The notes under the pieces were generated by a model. It had not been told where the DNA came from and ran no database searches. It saw only the letters and a list, made by a program, of their open reading frames with translations. DNA of 62,390 nt from Bryobacterales bacterium (GTDB lineage Bacteria > Acidobacteriota > Terriglobia > Bryobacterales > Bryobacteraceae): the NCBI GenBank assembly GCA_016789905.1, contig JAEUQC010000042.1, forward strand, positions 1 to 62,390, given 5' to 3'. The position numbers and the translations under genes are program-made. Positions 36,849-45,127 of this stretch are shown here, one piece after another (the first letter of the stretch is position 1; every line of letters starts with the position of its first letter).

Positions 36849-38005
36849 TGGCCACCAGATTTAACCGCCGCCAGTTCACGCTCGCCGCCGCCGCGCTCTC
36901 ATCCGCCGCCGCCCCCGCCGCCGAATCCACCCCCTATCGCGGCGCCCTCGATGGCCTCGATGGCAAGGTCTCCCTGCCCGCCTTTGACCCTGTCCACTGG
37001 ACCATGCAGCGCTATGCCAACGCTCCCATGGCGCTCACCTACAAACCCGGCAACAAGCGCGCCACCGAAGCCTGGCAAAAGAAGCTCCGCGCCAAGGTCC
37101 TCGAACTCGTTGGCGGCTTCCCCAAGGACAAAACGCCGCTCCAGCCGGTGACGCTCGAAGTCCGCGACTTCCCCGCCTACCGCCGCGAAAAGTTTGTCAT
37201 TCAAACCCAGCCCGGCGTCGCCCAGCTCGGTTATCTGCTGACACCGAAGAACGCCCAAGGCCCCCTCGCCACCATGATCTGCGTCCCCGGCCACGGCCGC
37301 GGTGTCGATGACATCGTCGGCATCGACGATAAGGGCCGCGACCGCACCGACAAGGCCGGCTACCAGCACGATTTCGCCATTCAGGTAGTCGAGGCCGGCA
37401 TGGCCGCCGTCGCCGTCGAACCCATGGCCTTCGGCTGCCGCCGCGACGAGCGTTCCGCCAAACGCGGCCTCGGCAACTCCGCCTGCCAGCCCGTCGCCGG
37501 CGCCGCCCTCCTGCTCGGCGAAACCATGGTCGGCTGGCGCGCCTATGACGTCGTTCGCACCATCGATTGGATCGAATCCCGCAAGGAACTCGACGCCGCC
37601 CGCGTCGGCCTCATGGGAATCTCCGGCGGCGGCACCGTCACCTCGTTTGCCACCGCCCTCGAACCCCGCATCAAAGTGGCCATGATCAGCGGCTATTTGA
37701 ACACGTTCAAAGATTCCATCGTCGCCATGTCTCACTGCATCGACAATTACGTGCCCGGCATTCTCAATTGGTGCGAAAACTACGATGTCGCCTCGCTCAT
37801 CGCCCCCCGCCCGCTTTATGTCGAAAGCGGCGACCGCGACCCCATCTTCCCCGTTGCCGCCAGCAAATCGGCGTTTGCCCACGTGAAGCAGGTCTATACT
37901 GCGCTCGGCGTGCCAGACGCTGTTCAGCACGAGGTGTTCGAAGGCGATCACTTCTTCCATGGCGGCGCCGGCATCCCATTCCTCGCCAAGCATTTGAAGG
38001 CATGA
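36848..38005 (+). CDS. Tat-exported alpha/beta hydrolase, acetyl-xylan-esterase-like
   Basis: 385 residues. MATRFNRRQFTLAAAALSSA is a Tat signal. The alpha/beta hydrolase core has the oxyanion region MICVPGHGRGVDDIVG, the nucleophile elbow MGISGGGTVTSFA with Ser259, the acid in YVESGDRDPIFPV and the His in FEGDHFFHGG. Large exported members like this are usually carbohydrate esterases or dienelactone-hydrolase-like. Substrate unknown. The stop overlaps the next start (ATGA at 38002-38005), and the start overlaps the tiny membrane ORF, so CpaF, small ORF, esterase and the following gene may be one operon. Confidence 0.9.
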   Translation: MATRFNRRQFTLAAAALSSAAAPAAESTPYRGALDGLDGKVSLPAFDPVHWTMQRYANAPMALTYKPGNKRATEAWQKKLRAKVLELVGGFPKDKTPLQPVTLEVRDFPAYRREKFVIQTQPGVAQLGYLLTPKNAQGPLATMICVPGHGRGVDDIVGIDDKGRDRTDKAGYQHDFAIQVVEAGMAAVAVEPMAFGCRRDERSAKRGLGNSACQPVAGAALLLGETMVGWRAYDVVRTIDWIESRKELDAARVGLMGISGGGTVTSFATALEPRIKVAMISGYLNTFKDSIVAMSHCIDNYVPGILNWCENYDVASLIAPRPLYVESGDRDPIFPVAASKSAFAHVKQVYTALGVPDAVQHEVFEGDHFFHGGAGIPFLAKHLKA

Positions 38006-38520
38006 TGACTCCGCTGTTGTTCGCGTTCTTCGCCGCCATCGATCCCTGCGCCGTGCTCCCCGAACAGGACGTGCGTCAGATCTTTGAGATCCCCGATTCG
38101 CAACCCATCCGCGCCGTCCGCGCCGACAGTTGCAGCTATCTCTGGATGGGCCTTCCGCCCACCGGCCCCCAGTTGCGCGAAGCGCTGATGTCCGGCAAAC
38201 GCCTCCCGCCCCGCGCCAACGAATCGTTAAGCTTCCGCATCGAACCCGTCTCAAACGCCGTCAAGGAACTTGCCGCCCGCTACGAAAAACTGACTAAAGG
38301 CTATAGCGTCGAAATCGATGGCCACCAGCGTCAGGTTCGCCCGCAGAATCTCGAATGGGTTCCCAATGTCGGCGAAAAGGCCTATTGGAACCCGGAACTG
38401 AATCAACTGGTCGTCGCCCGCAAAGGCGCCCTGCTCTCCATCGTCGTGCAGAAACGCCTGAAACCAGCCGACCTCGTCAACGCAGCCACCACCGCCGCCC
38501 AAGCCCTCCTCCGCCACTAA
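38002..38520 (+). CDS. Small exported protein of unknown function
   Basis: 172 residues (starts at 38002 or 38005). A short hydrophobic start (MMTPLLFAFFAAIDP) suggests export. The body has CAVLPEQDVRQIFEIPDSQP, then CSYLWMG, and near the end LVVARKGALLSIVVQK, a pattern I associate with small single-domain proteins that report on haem or ion binding, but no family is certain. Coupled to the esterase by ATGA. Ends one base before a long palindrome that can terminate transcription. Confidence 0.7.
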   Translation: MMTPLLFAFFAAIDPCAVLPEQDVRQIFEIPDSQPIRAVRADSCSYLWMGLPPTGPQLREALMSGKRLPPRANESLSFRIEPVSNAVKELAARYEKLTKGYSVEIDGHQRQVRPQNLEWVPNVGEKAYWNPELNQLVVARKGALLSIVVQKRLKPADLVNAATTAAQALLRH

Positions 38521-38559
38521 CCAACATTAAATTGGTGCCAGGCACCAATTTAATGTTGG
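38521..38559. repeat. 39-base perfect palindrome, REP-like, possible bidirectional terminator
   Basis: CCAACATTAAATTGGTGCC (38521-38539), one central A, and the exact reverse complement (38541-38559). It lies between two convergent genes; its right arm overlaps the stop codon and last codons of the minus-strand PQQ-like gene. AT-rich outer arms with a GGTGCC/GGCACC core are unlike the GC-rich surroundings. No transposase is adjacent. Confidence 0.9.
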
Positions 38560-39959
38560 GGGGAGCGTTCGCGCAGCGCCCCGGGGCCTGTCTTGAGAAC
38601 CGACGGCCGCCGGAAGCAGTAAAGACTTCCCTGCGTGCGCACATAGAGCGAATCACCCGCAATCGCCGGCGTCGCGAAAATCTCTTCCTCCATCGCCACC
38701 GAGTGGACCGCCTCCTCGCCCGCCAGCACCGTCATCTTGCCTTCCATGCTGGCAAAGTAGACATACTTGCCCGCCGCCACCGGCGAAGCATAGTAATCTC
38801 CCAGCGCCCCAGGCAGCCGGAACTCTTTCTTCACCGCCCCCGTCGCCGCGTCATAGATTCCCGCAACACCCCCATTCCGAACCGTGTAAACCAGTCCATT
38901 CGTTACCAGCGGCGACGGCACATTTGGCACGGCTCGCGTGGCACGCCATTCCACCGCCGTCTTCGTCAAATCTCCGCGGCCCCGCGGACGGAGGCAGAGC
39001 GTAGCCGACGGCTGCAACGCCTGCGTCCGGAACTCTGCCCATTCCGCCTCGTCGATCTGTTCGTCGCGGTTGCGGTCCACCGTCGGGAACACCGCGCGCG
39101 GCACCCCTTTCGCCTCGGCAAGCGCCAGCGCCTTGCCCCCGTTCAGCGCCGCGAATACCGGGATCTGCGACTCCTCCGCCATAGCGTTCACCGACAGCAC
39201 AATCCGGTCCCCGGCCACGGCCGGCGAGGTCTTCGCCTGGCTCGGCAGCCCGGAAACCCACCACACTCGCTCCCCCGTTTGCAGCGAGTACGCCGAAAAC
39301 TCGATATCCCCAAGCACACCCAGCACCGCCTCCTGCCCGCCCTCGAACAGCACCGGTGACGAATACACACCACCAACCGCGTCCGGCCGCGCCGTGCGCC
39401 AGCGCCTCTGGCCGTTAACCGCGTTAACGGCCAGAACGTAGCTGTCCCGCGCTTGATCGACCACCAGATAAACCGAATCTCCATGCAGCAGCGGCGACGC
39501 GGATACACCCTGCATACTGGCCATCGCCGCCAGCGGCATCGTCCACTCCGGCTTGCCATCCAGCGAGTAACTCGCCAGCCCGAATTCACTAAAAAACACC
39601 ACCACCCGCTTCGAGTCCGCCGCCGCCGTTGGCGCCGCCGCGTCGTTCAATTTATGGCGCTTCTGCGTGTTCCGCCGCATAAGTTCCCGCCGCCACAGTT
39701 CCCGGCCCGTCCCCGCGTCGTAGGCCACCGTCAACAGCCGGTCGCCCTCATGCCCCGTGAGTAGCAGCCTGCCCGCCGCCACTACCGGTGACGACTTCCC
39801 CATCGGCGGCGTGGCCTTCCACGCAACATTCCGCGCCGGGCCGAACTCCACCGGCGGGCGCCCCTCGGCCACTCCCGTTCCATTCGGCCCGCGAAAGCCA
39901 GGCCAGTCCGCCCCGCTCACCAATCCCAATCCTCCGGCAACCACCAAGGCCAAGCGCAT
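38550..39959 (-). CDS. Exported PQQ-like beta-propeller protein with an EF-hand insert
   Basis: 469 residues with a signal peptide (MRLALVVAGGLGLVSGADW). It starts with WPGFRGPNGTGVAEGRPP, as in many planctomycete and acidobacterial propellers. Blade repeats include AYDAGTGRELWRRELMRRNT, AVNAVNGQRRWRTARPDAVG and IYDAATGAVKKEFRLPG. A calcium-binding loop DRNRDEQIDEAEWAEF (EF-hand) is inserted between blades in the middle, followed by a short divergent stretch. Probably a periplasmic binding propeller. The stop lies inside the palindrome at 38521-38559. It is divergent from the MFS transporter gene with 37 bases between starts. Confidence 0.9.
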   Translation of the reverse strand: MRLALVVAGGLGLVSGADWPGFRGPNGTGVAEGRPPVEFGPARNVAWKATPPMGKSSPVVAAGRLLLTGHEGDRLLTVAYDAGTGRELWRRELMRRNTQKRHKLNDAAAPTAAADSKRVVVFFSEFGLASYSLDGKPEWTMPLAAMASMQGVSASPLLHGDSVYLVVDQARDSYVLAVNAVNGQRRWRTARPDAVGGVYSSPVLFEGGQEAVLGVLGDIEFSAYSLQTGERVWWVSGLPSQAKTSPAVAGDRIVLSVNAMAEESQIPVFAALNGGKALALAEAKGVPRAVFPTVDRNRDEQIDEAEWAEFRTQALQPSATLCLRPRGRGDLTKTAVEWRATRAVPNVPSPLVTNGLVYTVRNGGVAGIYDAATGAVKKEFRLPGALGDYYASPVAAGKYVYFASMEGKMTVLAGEEAVHSVAMEEEIFATPAIAGDSLYVRTQGSLYCFRRPSVLKTGPGALRERSPQH

Positions 39960-39996
39960 GCACGAATCCTATCACCTGTGAAAGAATAGGCGGCTT

Positions 39997-41274
39997 ATGC
40001 CGTATCGCTACCGGATTCTCAGTCTTCTCTTTCTGCTGTCCATCATCACCTACCTCGATCGCGTGTGCATCAGCGTTTCCGGCAAGCGCATGCAGGATGA
40101 ACTCTCCATCAGTACCGAACAGTGGGGCTGGGTGGTCGGTCTGTTCACGCTCTCCTATGCGGCATTTGAAATTCCGGCCGGCGTCTGGGGCGATAAGTAC
40201 GGCCCGCGCAATATCCTCACGCGCATCGTCCTTTGGTGGTCCGCCTTCACCGCCATGACCGGGCTCACCTCCAACTACTACGTGCTCCTCGTCGTCCGCT
40301 TCCTCTTCGGCGCCGGGGAGGCCGGTGCCTATCCCAATATCTCCGCGATGGTCTCGCGCTGGTTCCCCACACATGAACGAGCCCGCGCGGTCGGCATCAC
40401 TTGGATGGCCTCCCGCCTCGGTGGAGCCATCTCCCCGCTCCTCGTCGTTCCCATCCAGCAGGCCTACGGCTGGCGCTCAACTTTCTACATCTTCGGCGCC
40501 GTCGGCGTCGTCTGGTGCGTCTGGTGGTGGCTCTACGCGCGCGACAACCCGCGTGAAAAAGCCGGCGTTAGCGACAAGGAATTGGAACTGATCGGCGCCC
40601 CCAAAGTCGCCGCCGCCCACGTCTCCCTGCCCTGGAAACAGGTCATGCGGTCGCGCAACTTCTGGATGATCCTCGCCATGTACCACACCTATTGCTGGGG
40701 CTCCTACTTCTACCTCGGCTGGCTGCACACCTACCTGCAGCGCGGCCGCGGCTTCAGCGAGGATGAAATGAAACTCTGGTCCACACTTCCCTTCCTCTTC
40801 GGCGCCTGCGGCAATCTCTTCGGCGGGCTCTCCAGTGATTTTCTTTCCAAAAAATATGGCTTGAAAATCGGCCGCCGCGTCATCGGCTCGGCCGGCCTCG
40901 CCCTTTCCGGCCTCTTCATGCTCGGCACCTCGCAAGTGGAAAGCAAGGAGCTCGCCGTCGTCTTCCTCGCCCTCGGCTACGGCTGTATGGACTGCATGCT
41001 CCCGGTCTCCTGGGCGGTCTGTATGGACGTCGGCAAAAAATATGCCGGCGCGGTCAGCGGATCTATGAATATGGCCGGCCAAGTCGGCAGCTTCCTCAGC
41101 ACGGTCCTCTTCGGGTACATGGTCACCTGGTTTGGCGGCAGCTACAACAAACCTCTCATCCCCCTCGCCTTGTGCCTGCTGGTCAGCGCGTTCCTCTTCA
41201 CCCTGATCGATCCAACCAAGCAACTCGTCGACGAGAAGGCCGACGCCCCGAAACCGGATCCGGTCCTGGCGTAG
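39997..41274 (+). CDS. MFS transporter, anion:cation symporter type
   Basis: 425 residues, 12 predicted membrane helices. First-helix motif YLDRVCISVSGKRMQDEL and the loop GDKYGPRNILTRIVLWWSAF place it near the ACS group (hexuronate, glucarate, phthalate-type permeases), with RFLFGAGEAGAYPNISAMVSRWFP typical of that group. A second-half loop SDFLSKKYGLKIGRR is the matching motif A. It takes up an organic acid with protons or sodium; the exact solute is unknown. Divergent from the PQQ-like gene, which might act on the same sugar acid or polymer. Confidence 0.93.
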   Translation: MPYRYRILSLLFLLSIITYLDRVCISVSGKRMQDELSISTEQWGWVVGLFTLSYAAFEIPAGVWGDKYGPRNILTRIVLWWSAFTAMTGLTSNYYVLLVVRFLFGAGEAGAYPNISAMVSRWFPTHERARAVGITWMASRLGGAISPLLVVPIQQAYGWRSTFYIFGAVGVVWCVWWWLYARDNPREKAGVSDKELELIGAPKVAAAHVSLPWKQVMRSRNFWMILAMYHTYCWGSYFYLGWLHTYLQRGRGFSEDEMKLWSTLPFLFGACGNLFGGLSSDFLSKKYGLKIGRRVIGSAGLALSGLFMLGTSQVESKELAVVFLALGYGCMDCMLPVSWAVCMDVGKKYAGAVSGSMNMAGQVGSFLSTVLFGYMVTWFGGSYNKPLIPLALCLLVSAFLFTLIDPTKQLVDEKADAPKPDPVLA

Positions 41275-41295
41275 GCCTCCCTTCTTCCGTTACAA

Positions 41296-41595
41296 CTAGC
41301 TGTACTGCGCAACCCCGGCGGTCATTGTCGCCGGCGGAGCCGTGTCACGCAACATTCGGGCAATCAATAAAAGTTTCGCGTCCACTTCGCCCATCTTTTC
41401 CTCGATCAACGCCAGCCGCAAACGCAGCACATCGTCCGTTTCCGGCTTTCCGGATTGGCCCGTCAGCACCGCACAGCGGGCAAAATCGGAAATGCTTCGG
41501 GCGCCGCCCAATTCACAGGCCTCTCGCAGGCTCTGAAACTCGTCTTCGCTCACTCGGAAATTTACTAACCGGTTGCGTGGTTTTGTGACAGCCAT
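41296..41595 (-). CDS. Ribbon-helix-helix-type small DNA-binding protein
   Basis: 99 residues. The front half reads as a ribbon-helix-helix domain (NRLVNFRVSEDEFQSLREAC, then ARSISDFARCAVL), the back half as a long helix (RLRLALIEEKMGEVDAKLLL) that may self-associate. This resembles MobC-like or antitoxin-like proteins, but no relaxase or toxin is adjacent, so a small transcription factor is equally likely. It is convergent with the MFS gene, 21 bases apart. Confidence 0.65.
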   Translation of the reverse strand: MAVTKPRNRLVNFRVSEDEFQSLREACELGGARSISDFARCAVLTGQSGKPETDDVLRLRLALIEEKMGEVDAKLLLIARMLRDTAPPATMTAGVAQYS

Positions 41596-41697
41596 TGTTC
41601 GTTACCTCTACTTGATAGTGGGCAGCGCCCGCCAAAAATCTCACCGCTGTTGGCGATTTGTGAAGAATCGGTACTACATCGCATCGAGGTACCCTAT

Positions 41698-42483
41698 TTG
41701 AGGGTATTCTTTATTCTCAAGTTCTGCGTCTTGGCATCCTCCAGCTCCGGCAACTGTGTCTTCGTCGGCACAGAGAAGACTCGCGTCCTCATCGACACCG
41801 GGCTCAGCCGCCGCGAAACCGTCGCCCGCCTCGCAGCCATCGGCGAAAGCCTCGATACCATCGACGCCATCCTCATCACCCACGAACACTCCGACCACAT
41901 CCTCGGCTTGCCCGTCGTCGGCCGCGCAGTCGGCAAACCCGTCTTTTGCACTCACTTGACCGCCGAAGTGCTCGATTGGGATGAAATACGCACGCCCAAG
42001 GAGACTTTCTCCGCCGGCACCGGCTTCCAGATCGGAGACCTGGAAATCGGCAGCTTTACCATCCCCCATGACGCTGTCGACCCCGTTGGATACACCGTGC
42101 GCGCCGCCGGCGTCCGCGCTGCCGTCGTCACAGACCTCGGCTACATGCCGGACTCCATCAAAATGCACCTGCGCGGCACAGATCTTTTATTGCTCGAATC
42201 CAACCACAACCTGGAGATGCTCAAGGTCGGCCCCTACCCGTGGTCCATCAAGCAGCGCATCATGGGCCGCAAAGGCCATCTTTCCAACGACGCCGCCTAC
42301 GACTTCATCACCCAGGACATGGATACCTCCGTCTCCACGCTCATCCTCGGTCACCTCAGCGAGAACACCAACTACCCATCCCTGGTGGAACAAATGGCCG
42401 AACAGGCCCTCACCACCCGCGGTGTGAAGCCAAGACTCCACGTCGCCGAACCCAAAAAGCAAACCCCCGTCTTCACCTACTAG
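41698..42483 (+). CDS. MBL-fold metallo-hydrolase, YycJ/WalJ-like
   Basis: 261 residues from TTG 41698, which has GAGG at 41686-41689; no ATG is available, and an earlier TTG at 41650 lacks a ribosome site. The family start KFCVLASSSSGNCVFVG is next to it. Metal motif THEHSDHILGLP (HxHxDH), then IPHDAVDPVGY, VVTDLGYMP, LLLLESNHN and LGHLSENTNYP. YycJ-type proteins are predicted nucleases tied to DNA repair or cell-wall control. purB follows 13 bases downstream. Confidence 0.92.
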   Translation: MRVFFILKFCVLASSSSGNCVFVGTEKTRVLIDTGLSRRETVARLAAIGESLDTIDAILITHEHSDHILGLPVVGRAVGKPVFCTHLTAEVLDWDEIRTPKETFSAGTGFQIGDLEIGSFTIPHDAVDPVGYTVRAAGVRAAVVTDLGYMPDSIKMHLRGTDLLLLESNHNLEMLKVGPYPWSIKQRIMGRKGHLSNDAAYDFITQDMDTSVSTLILGHLSENTNYPSLVEQMAEQALTTRGVKPRLHVAEPKKQTPVFTY

Positions 42484-42496
42484 ACTGGTAGGACGC

Positions 42497-43807
42497 ATGA
42501 TTGCACGGTACACCCGGCCCGAGATGGGCCGCATATGGAGTGATGAGAATAAGTACGCCTGCTGGCTGGAGGTGGAGGTAGCGGCAAGCGAAGCGCTAGC
42601 CGCCCTGGGTGAAGTGCCCCAGGATGCCGCGCGCGCCCTCCGCGCCCACGCCGCCGTGGACGTCGAGCGCCTCTTTGCCATCGAAAAGGAAGTGAAGCAC
42701 GACGTCATCGCCTTCACCACCGCCGTGGCTGAGAAAATGGCCGCCGCCGGCGCCGGGGAAGCCTCCCGCTGGTTCCACTACGGCATGACTTCCAACGACG
42801 TCGTCGACACCGCCCAGGCCCTGCAGGTCAAACAGTCTGCGATGCTGCTCCTCGCCGGCGTTGAATCGTTAATGGCGTCGCTCAAGAAACGCGCCTTCGA
42901 ATTCCAGAACACCGTCCAGATGGGCCGCACCCACGGCATTCACGCCGAACCCTACACCTTCGGTCTCAAACTCGCGCTCTGGTTCGATGAACTCCGCCGC
43001 AACCGCAATCGCCTCGCCAGCGCCGCCGAAGACATGCGCTGCGGTAAGATCTCCGGCGCCGTAGGCACCTTTGGCCACATCGGCCCGGAAGCCGAAGAGA
43101 GCATCTGCGAACGCCTCGGTCTGCGTCCGGCCCCCATCGCCTCGCAGGTTATTAGCCGCGATTCACACGCCGCCTTTATCAACGCGCTCGCCCTCGTTTC
43201 CGCAACCTGCGAGAAAATCGCCATGGAAATCCGCCACCTCCAGCGCACCGAAGTGCGGGAGGCTGAAGAGCCATTCGCCCCCGGCCAAAAAGGCTCCAGC
43301 GCCATGCCCCACAAGCGCAATCCTGTCACCTGCGAACAGATTTGCGGCCTCGCGCGCGTGGTGCGCGGCAACGTCCAGGCAGCGTACGAGAATATCTCCC
43401 TCTGGCACGAACGGGACATCTCCCATTCTTCAGTCGAGCGCGTCATCCTCCCCGATTCCTGCATCCTCACCGACTACCTCGTCGCCAAAACCATCTGGCT
43501 CGTCGACGGCATGAGAGTCAGCCCCGAACGCATGCTTCGCAACCTGAACCTGACCCAGGGACTCATCTTCAGCGGACAATTGCTGCTCGACCTCGCCTCC
43601 GCCGGTATGCTCCGCGAACAGGCCTACAAATTGGTGCAATCCCACGCCATGAAGAGTTGGGAAACGGAGGCGAACTTCCGCGCCGCCATCGAAAACGATC
43701 CCGACGTTCGCCGCCATTTGAGCCTCGAAAAAATCGAAGCCGCCTTCTCCATGGATCGCCAGTTGGCCAACGTCGGCAAAATCTTCGCAAGGGTGTTTAA
43801 GGAATGA
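42497..43807 (+). CDS. purB: Adenylosuccinate lyase
   Basis: 436 residues. Fumarase/aspartase superfamily signature GSSAMPHKRNPVTCEQ, catalytic His region TSNDVVDTAQALQ and MGRTHGIHAEPYTFGLKLAL, and the N-terminal IWSDENKYACWLEVEVAA typical of bacterial PurB. It releases fumarate from SAICAR and adenylosuccinate in purine synthesis, in the cytoplasm. The stop overlaps the start of the O-methyltransferase gene (ATGA), so the two are coupled. Confidence 0.97.
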   Translation: MIARYTRPEMGRIWSDENKYACWLEVEVAASEALAALGEVPQDAARALRAHAAVDVERLFAIEKEVKHDVIAFTTAVAEKMAAAGAGEASRWFHYGMTSNDVVDTAQALQVKQSAMLLLAGVESLMASLKKRAFEFQNTVQMGRTHGIHAEPYTFGLKLALWFDELRRNRNRLASAAEDMRCGKISGAVGTFGHIGPEAEESICERLGLRPAPIASQVISRDSHAAFINALALVSATCEKIAMEIRHLQRTEVREAEEPFAPGQKGSSAMPHKRNPVTCEQICGLARVVRGNVQAAYENISLWHERDISHSSVERVILPDSCILTDYLVAKTIWLVDGMRVSPERMLRNLNLTQGLIFSGQLLLDLASAGMLREQAYKLVQSHAMKSWETEANFRAAIENDPDVRRHLSLEKIEAAFSMDRQLANVGKIFARVFKE

Positions 43808-44433
43808 TCGTCAACCCCGCTCTCGAACAATACATGGCGGACCTGCTGCCCGCCAGAGATCCGCTTCTGGCCGAAATGGAGGCCTACGCCTACGCCAACA
43901 AGATCAACATCATTGGCCCGGGCTGCGCCTCCATCCTCGCCCAGTTGGTCCTGCTATCCGGCGCCCGCCGCATCTTCGAGCTCGGCTCGGCCATCGGGTA
44001 TTCCACTATCTGGCTCGCCCGCGCCGCCGGCCCCGGCGCCGAAATCCACTATTCCGACGGCGACCCCGCCAACGCCAGCCGCGCGCGCGACTATTTCACC
44101 CGCGCCGGCTTGGCGGACCGCATCACCGTCCACACCGGCGACGCGCTCACCGCCCTCGCCTCCACCACCGGCGAGTTCGACATGATCTTCAACGATGTCG
44201 ACAAAGAAGGCTACCCCGATGTCCTCGACGTCGCCCCGGACCGCGTTCGCCCCGGCGGCGTCTTCGTTACCGACAATACGCTCTGGAAGGCCAAAGTCCT
44301 CGATCCCCAGGACGATGAGACCGAAGGTGTCGACACATTTAACCGCCGTCTCTTCGCCGATCCCCGCTTCCTCACAAGCCTCATCCCACTCCGCGACGGC
44401 ATGACCCTAGGCATAAAACTACGGCGGCAATAG
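43804..44433 (+). CDS. O-methyltransferase, caffeoyl-CoA type
   Basis: 209 residues. SAM-binding motifs IFELGSAIGYSTIWLARAAG and EIHYSDGDPANASRARDYFT; metal and substrate residues in FDMIFNDVDKEGYPDVLD, and VFVTDNTLWKAKVLDPQDDE. It matches the small class I O-methyltransferases that methylate catechol-like groups with a divalent metal. Substrate unknown. It starts four bases inside the end of purB. Confidence 0.93.
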   Translation: MIVNPALEQYMADLLPARDPLLAEMEAYAYANKINIIGPGCASILAQLVLLSGARRIFELGSAIGYSTIWLARAAGPGAEIHYSDGDPANASRARDYFTRAGLADRITVHTGDALTALASTTGEFDMIFNDVDKEGYPDVLDVAPDRVRPGGVFVTDNTLWKAKVLDPQDDETEGVDTFNRRLFADPRFLTSLIPLRDGMTLGIKLRRQ

Positions 44434-44659
44434 GAGTATCGTCTAGGTGGTTTTGGTACCGGACATCGAAACACCTCCCTCCGGCGAAAATTTCATTATC
44501 GATAGTTAATTCCCGATAACTGACAAGTTTATTGTTTTCAACCTTTTAAGAATCGCACAGGCCGCCATTTACATATGTAACAGGAAAAGAACTAGTCCGT
44601 GCCTCAATTTGGTACTTGGAAAAAATCGTATATCTCCTACACTGGTGTTGGAGACCTTG

Positions 44660-45103
44660 ATGGCTGCAGCCAAATGTCCAGTATTCCCCACGCCGAGTGC
44701 CTTTGAAATGGCGAAGGTATTACTTGTGGATGACGATCCGGCCTCGCGACTGACCCTGCAAACGGTCTTGCGCGCGGGAGGCTACGGTGTGGACACAGCG
44801 GCGTCAGCGGCGGAGGCCATCGCGAAGATGGACATGAAGGAGTACTCCCTTATTTTGAGCGACTTGCACATGGAGTCGTTCGAAAGCGGTTTGCGCGTCG
44901 TGGCCCATGCCCGCGGGCTGGACTACCGTCCGGCAACGGCGATTCTTTCCACCTATCGTCCCGAACAGTACGAAGCGGCAAAAATGGCCGGCTCCATGCT
45001 GATTGAAACCGAAAACATTCCGGAACTCCTCGGTCAGGTAGCCGGCATGATCTCGGACCGCGCCACGCGCCGCCTCAGCCGCAGCATGCGCGCTCGCAAC
45101 TAA
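44660..45103 (+). CDS. Stand-alone receiver-domain protein, atypical
   Basis: 147 residues from ATG 44660, which has TTGGAG ahead; ATG 44708 would remove a 16-residue leader. Receiver fold: KVLLVDDDPASRLTLQTVLR with the acidic pair, LILSDLHMES with phospho-Asp68, and AILSTYRP with the switch Ser/Thr. The conserved Lys near residue 116-118 is missing (MLIETENI), so phosphorylation chemistry may be altered. No output domain. Upstream 44434-44659 is AT-rich and holds the promoter. Probable adaptor or phosphate sink; partner unknown. Confidence 0.85.
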   Translation: MAAAKCPVFPTPSAFEMAKVLLVDDDPASRLTLQTVLRAGGYGVDTAASAAEAIAKMDMKEYSLILSDLHMESFESGLRVVAHARGLDYRPATAILSTYRPEQYEAAKMAGSMLIETENIPELLGQVAGMISDRATRRLSRSMRARN

Positions 45104-45127
45104 GGCCCGTCGCAAGGCACGGCTCGG

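Noticed and set aside
36899..38254. 451-codon open frame antisense to the esterase
   Set aside because: Low-complexity Gly/Asp-rich shadow of real plus-strand genes.
38521..38559. Palindrome as an insertion-sequence end
   Set aside because: No transposase and no target duplication nearby; better explained as a REP-like or terminator element.
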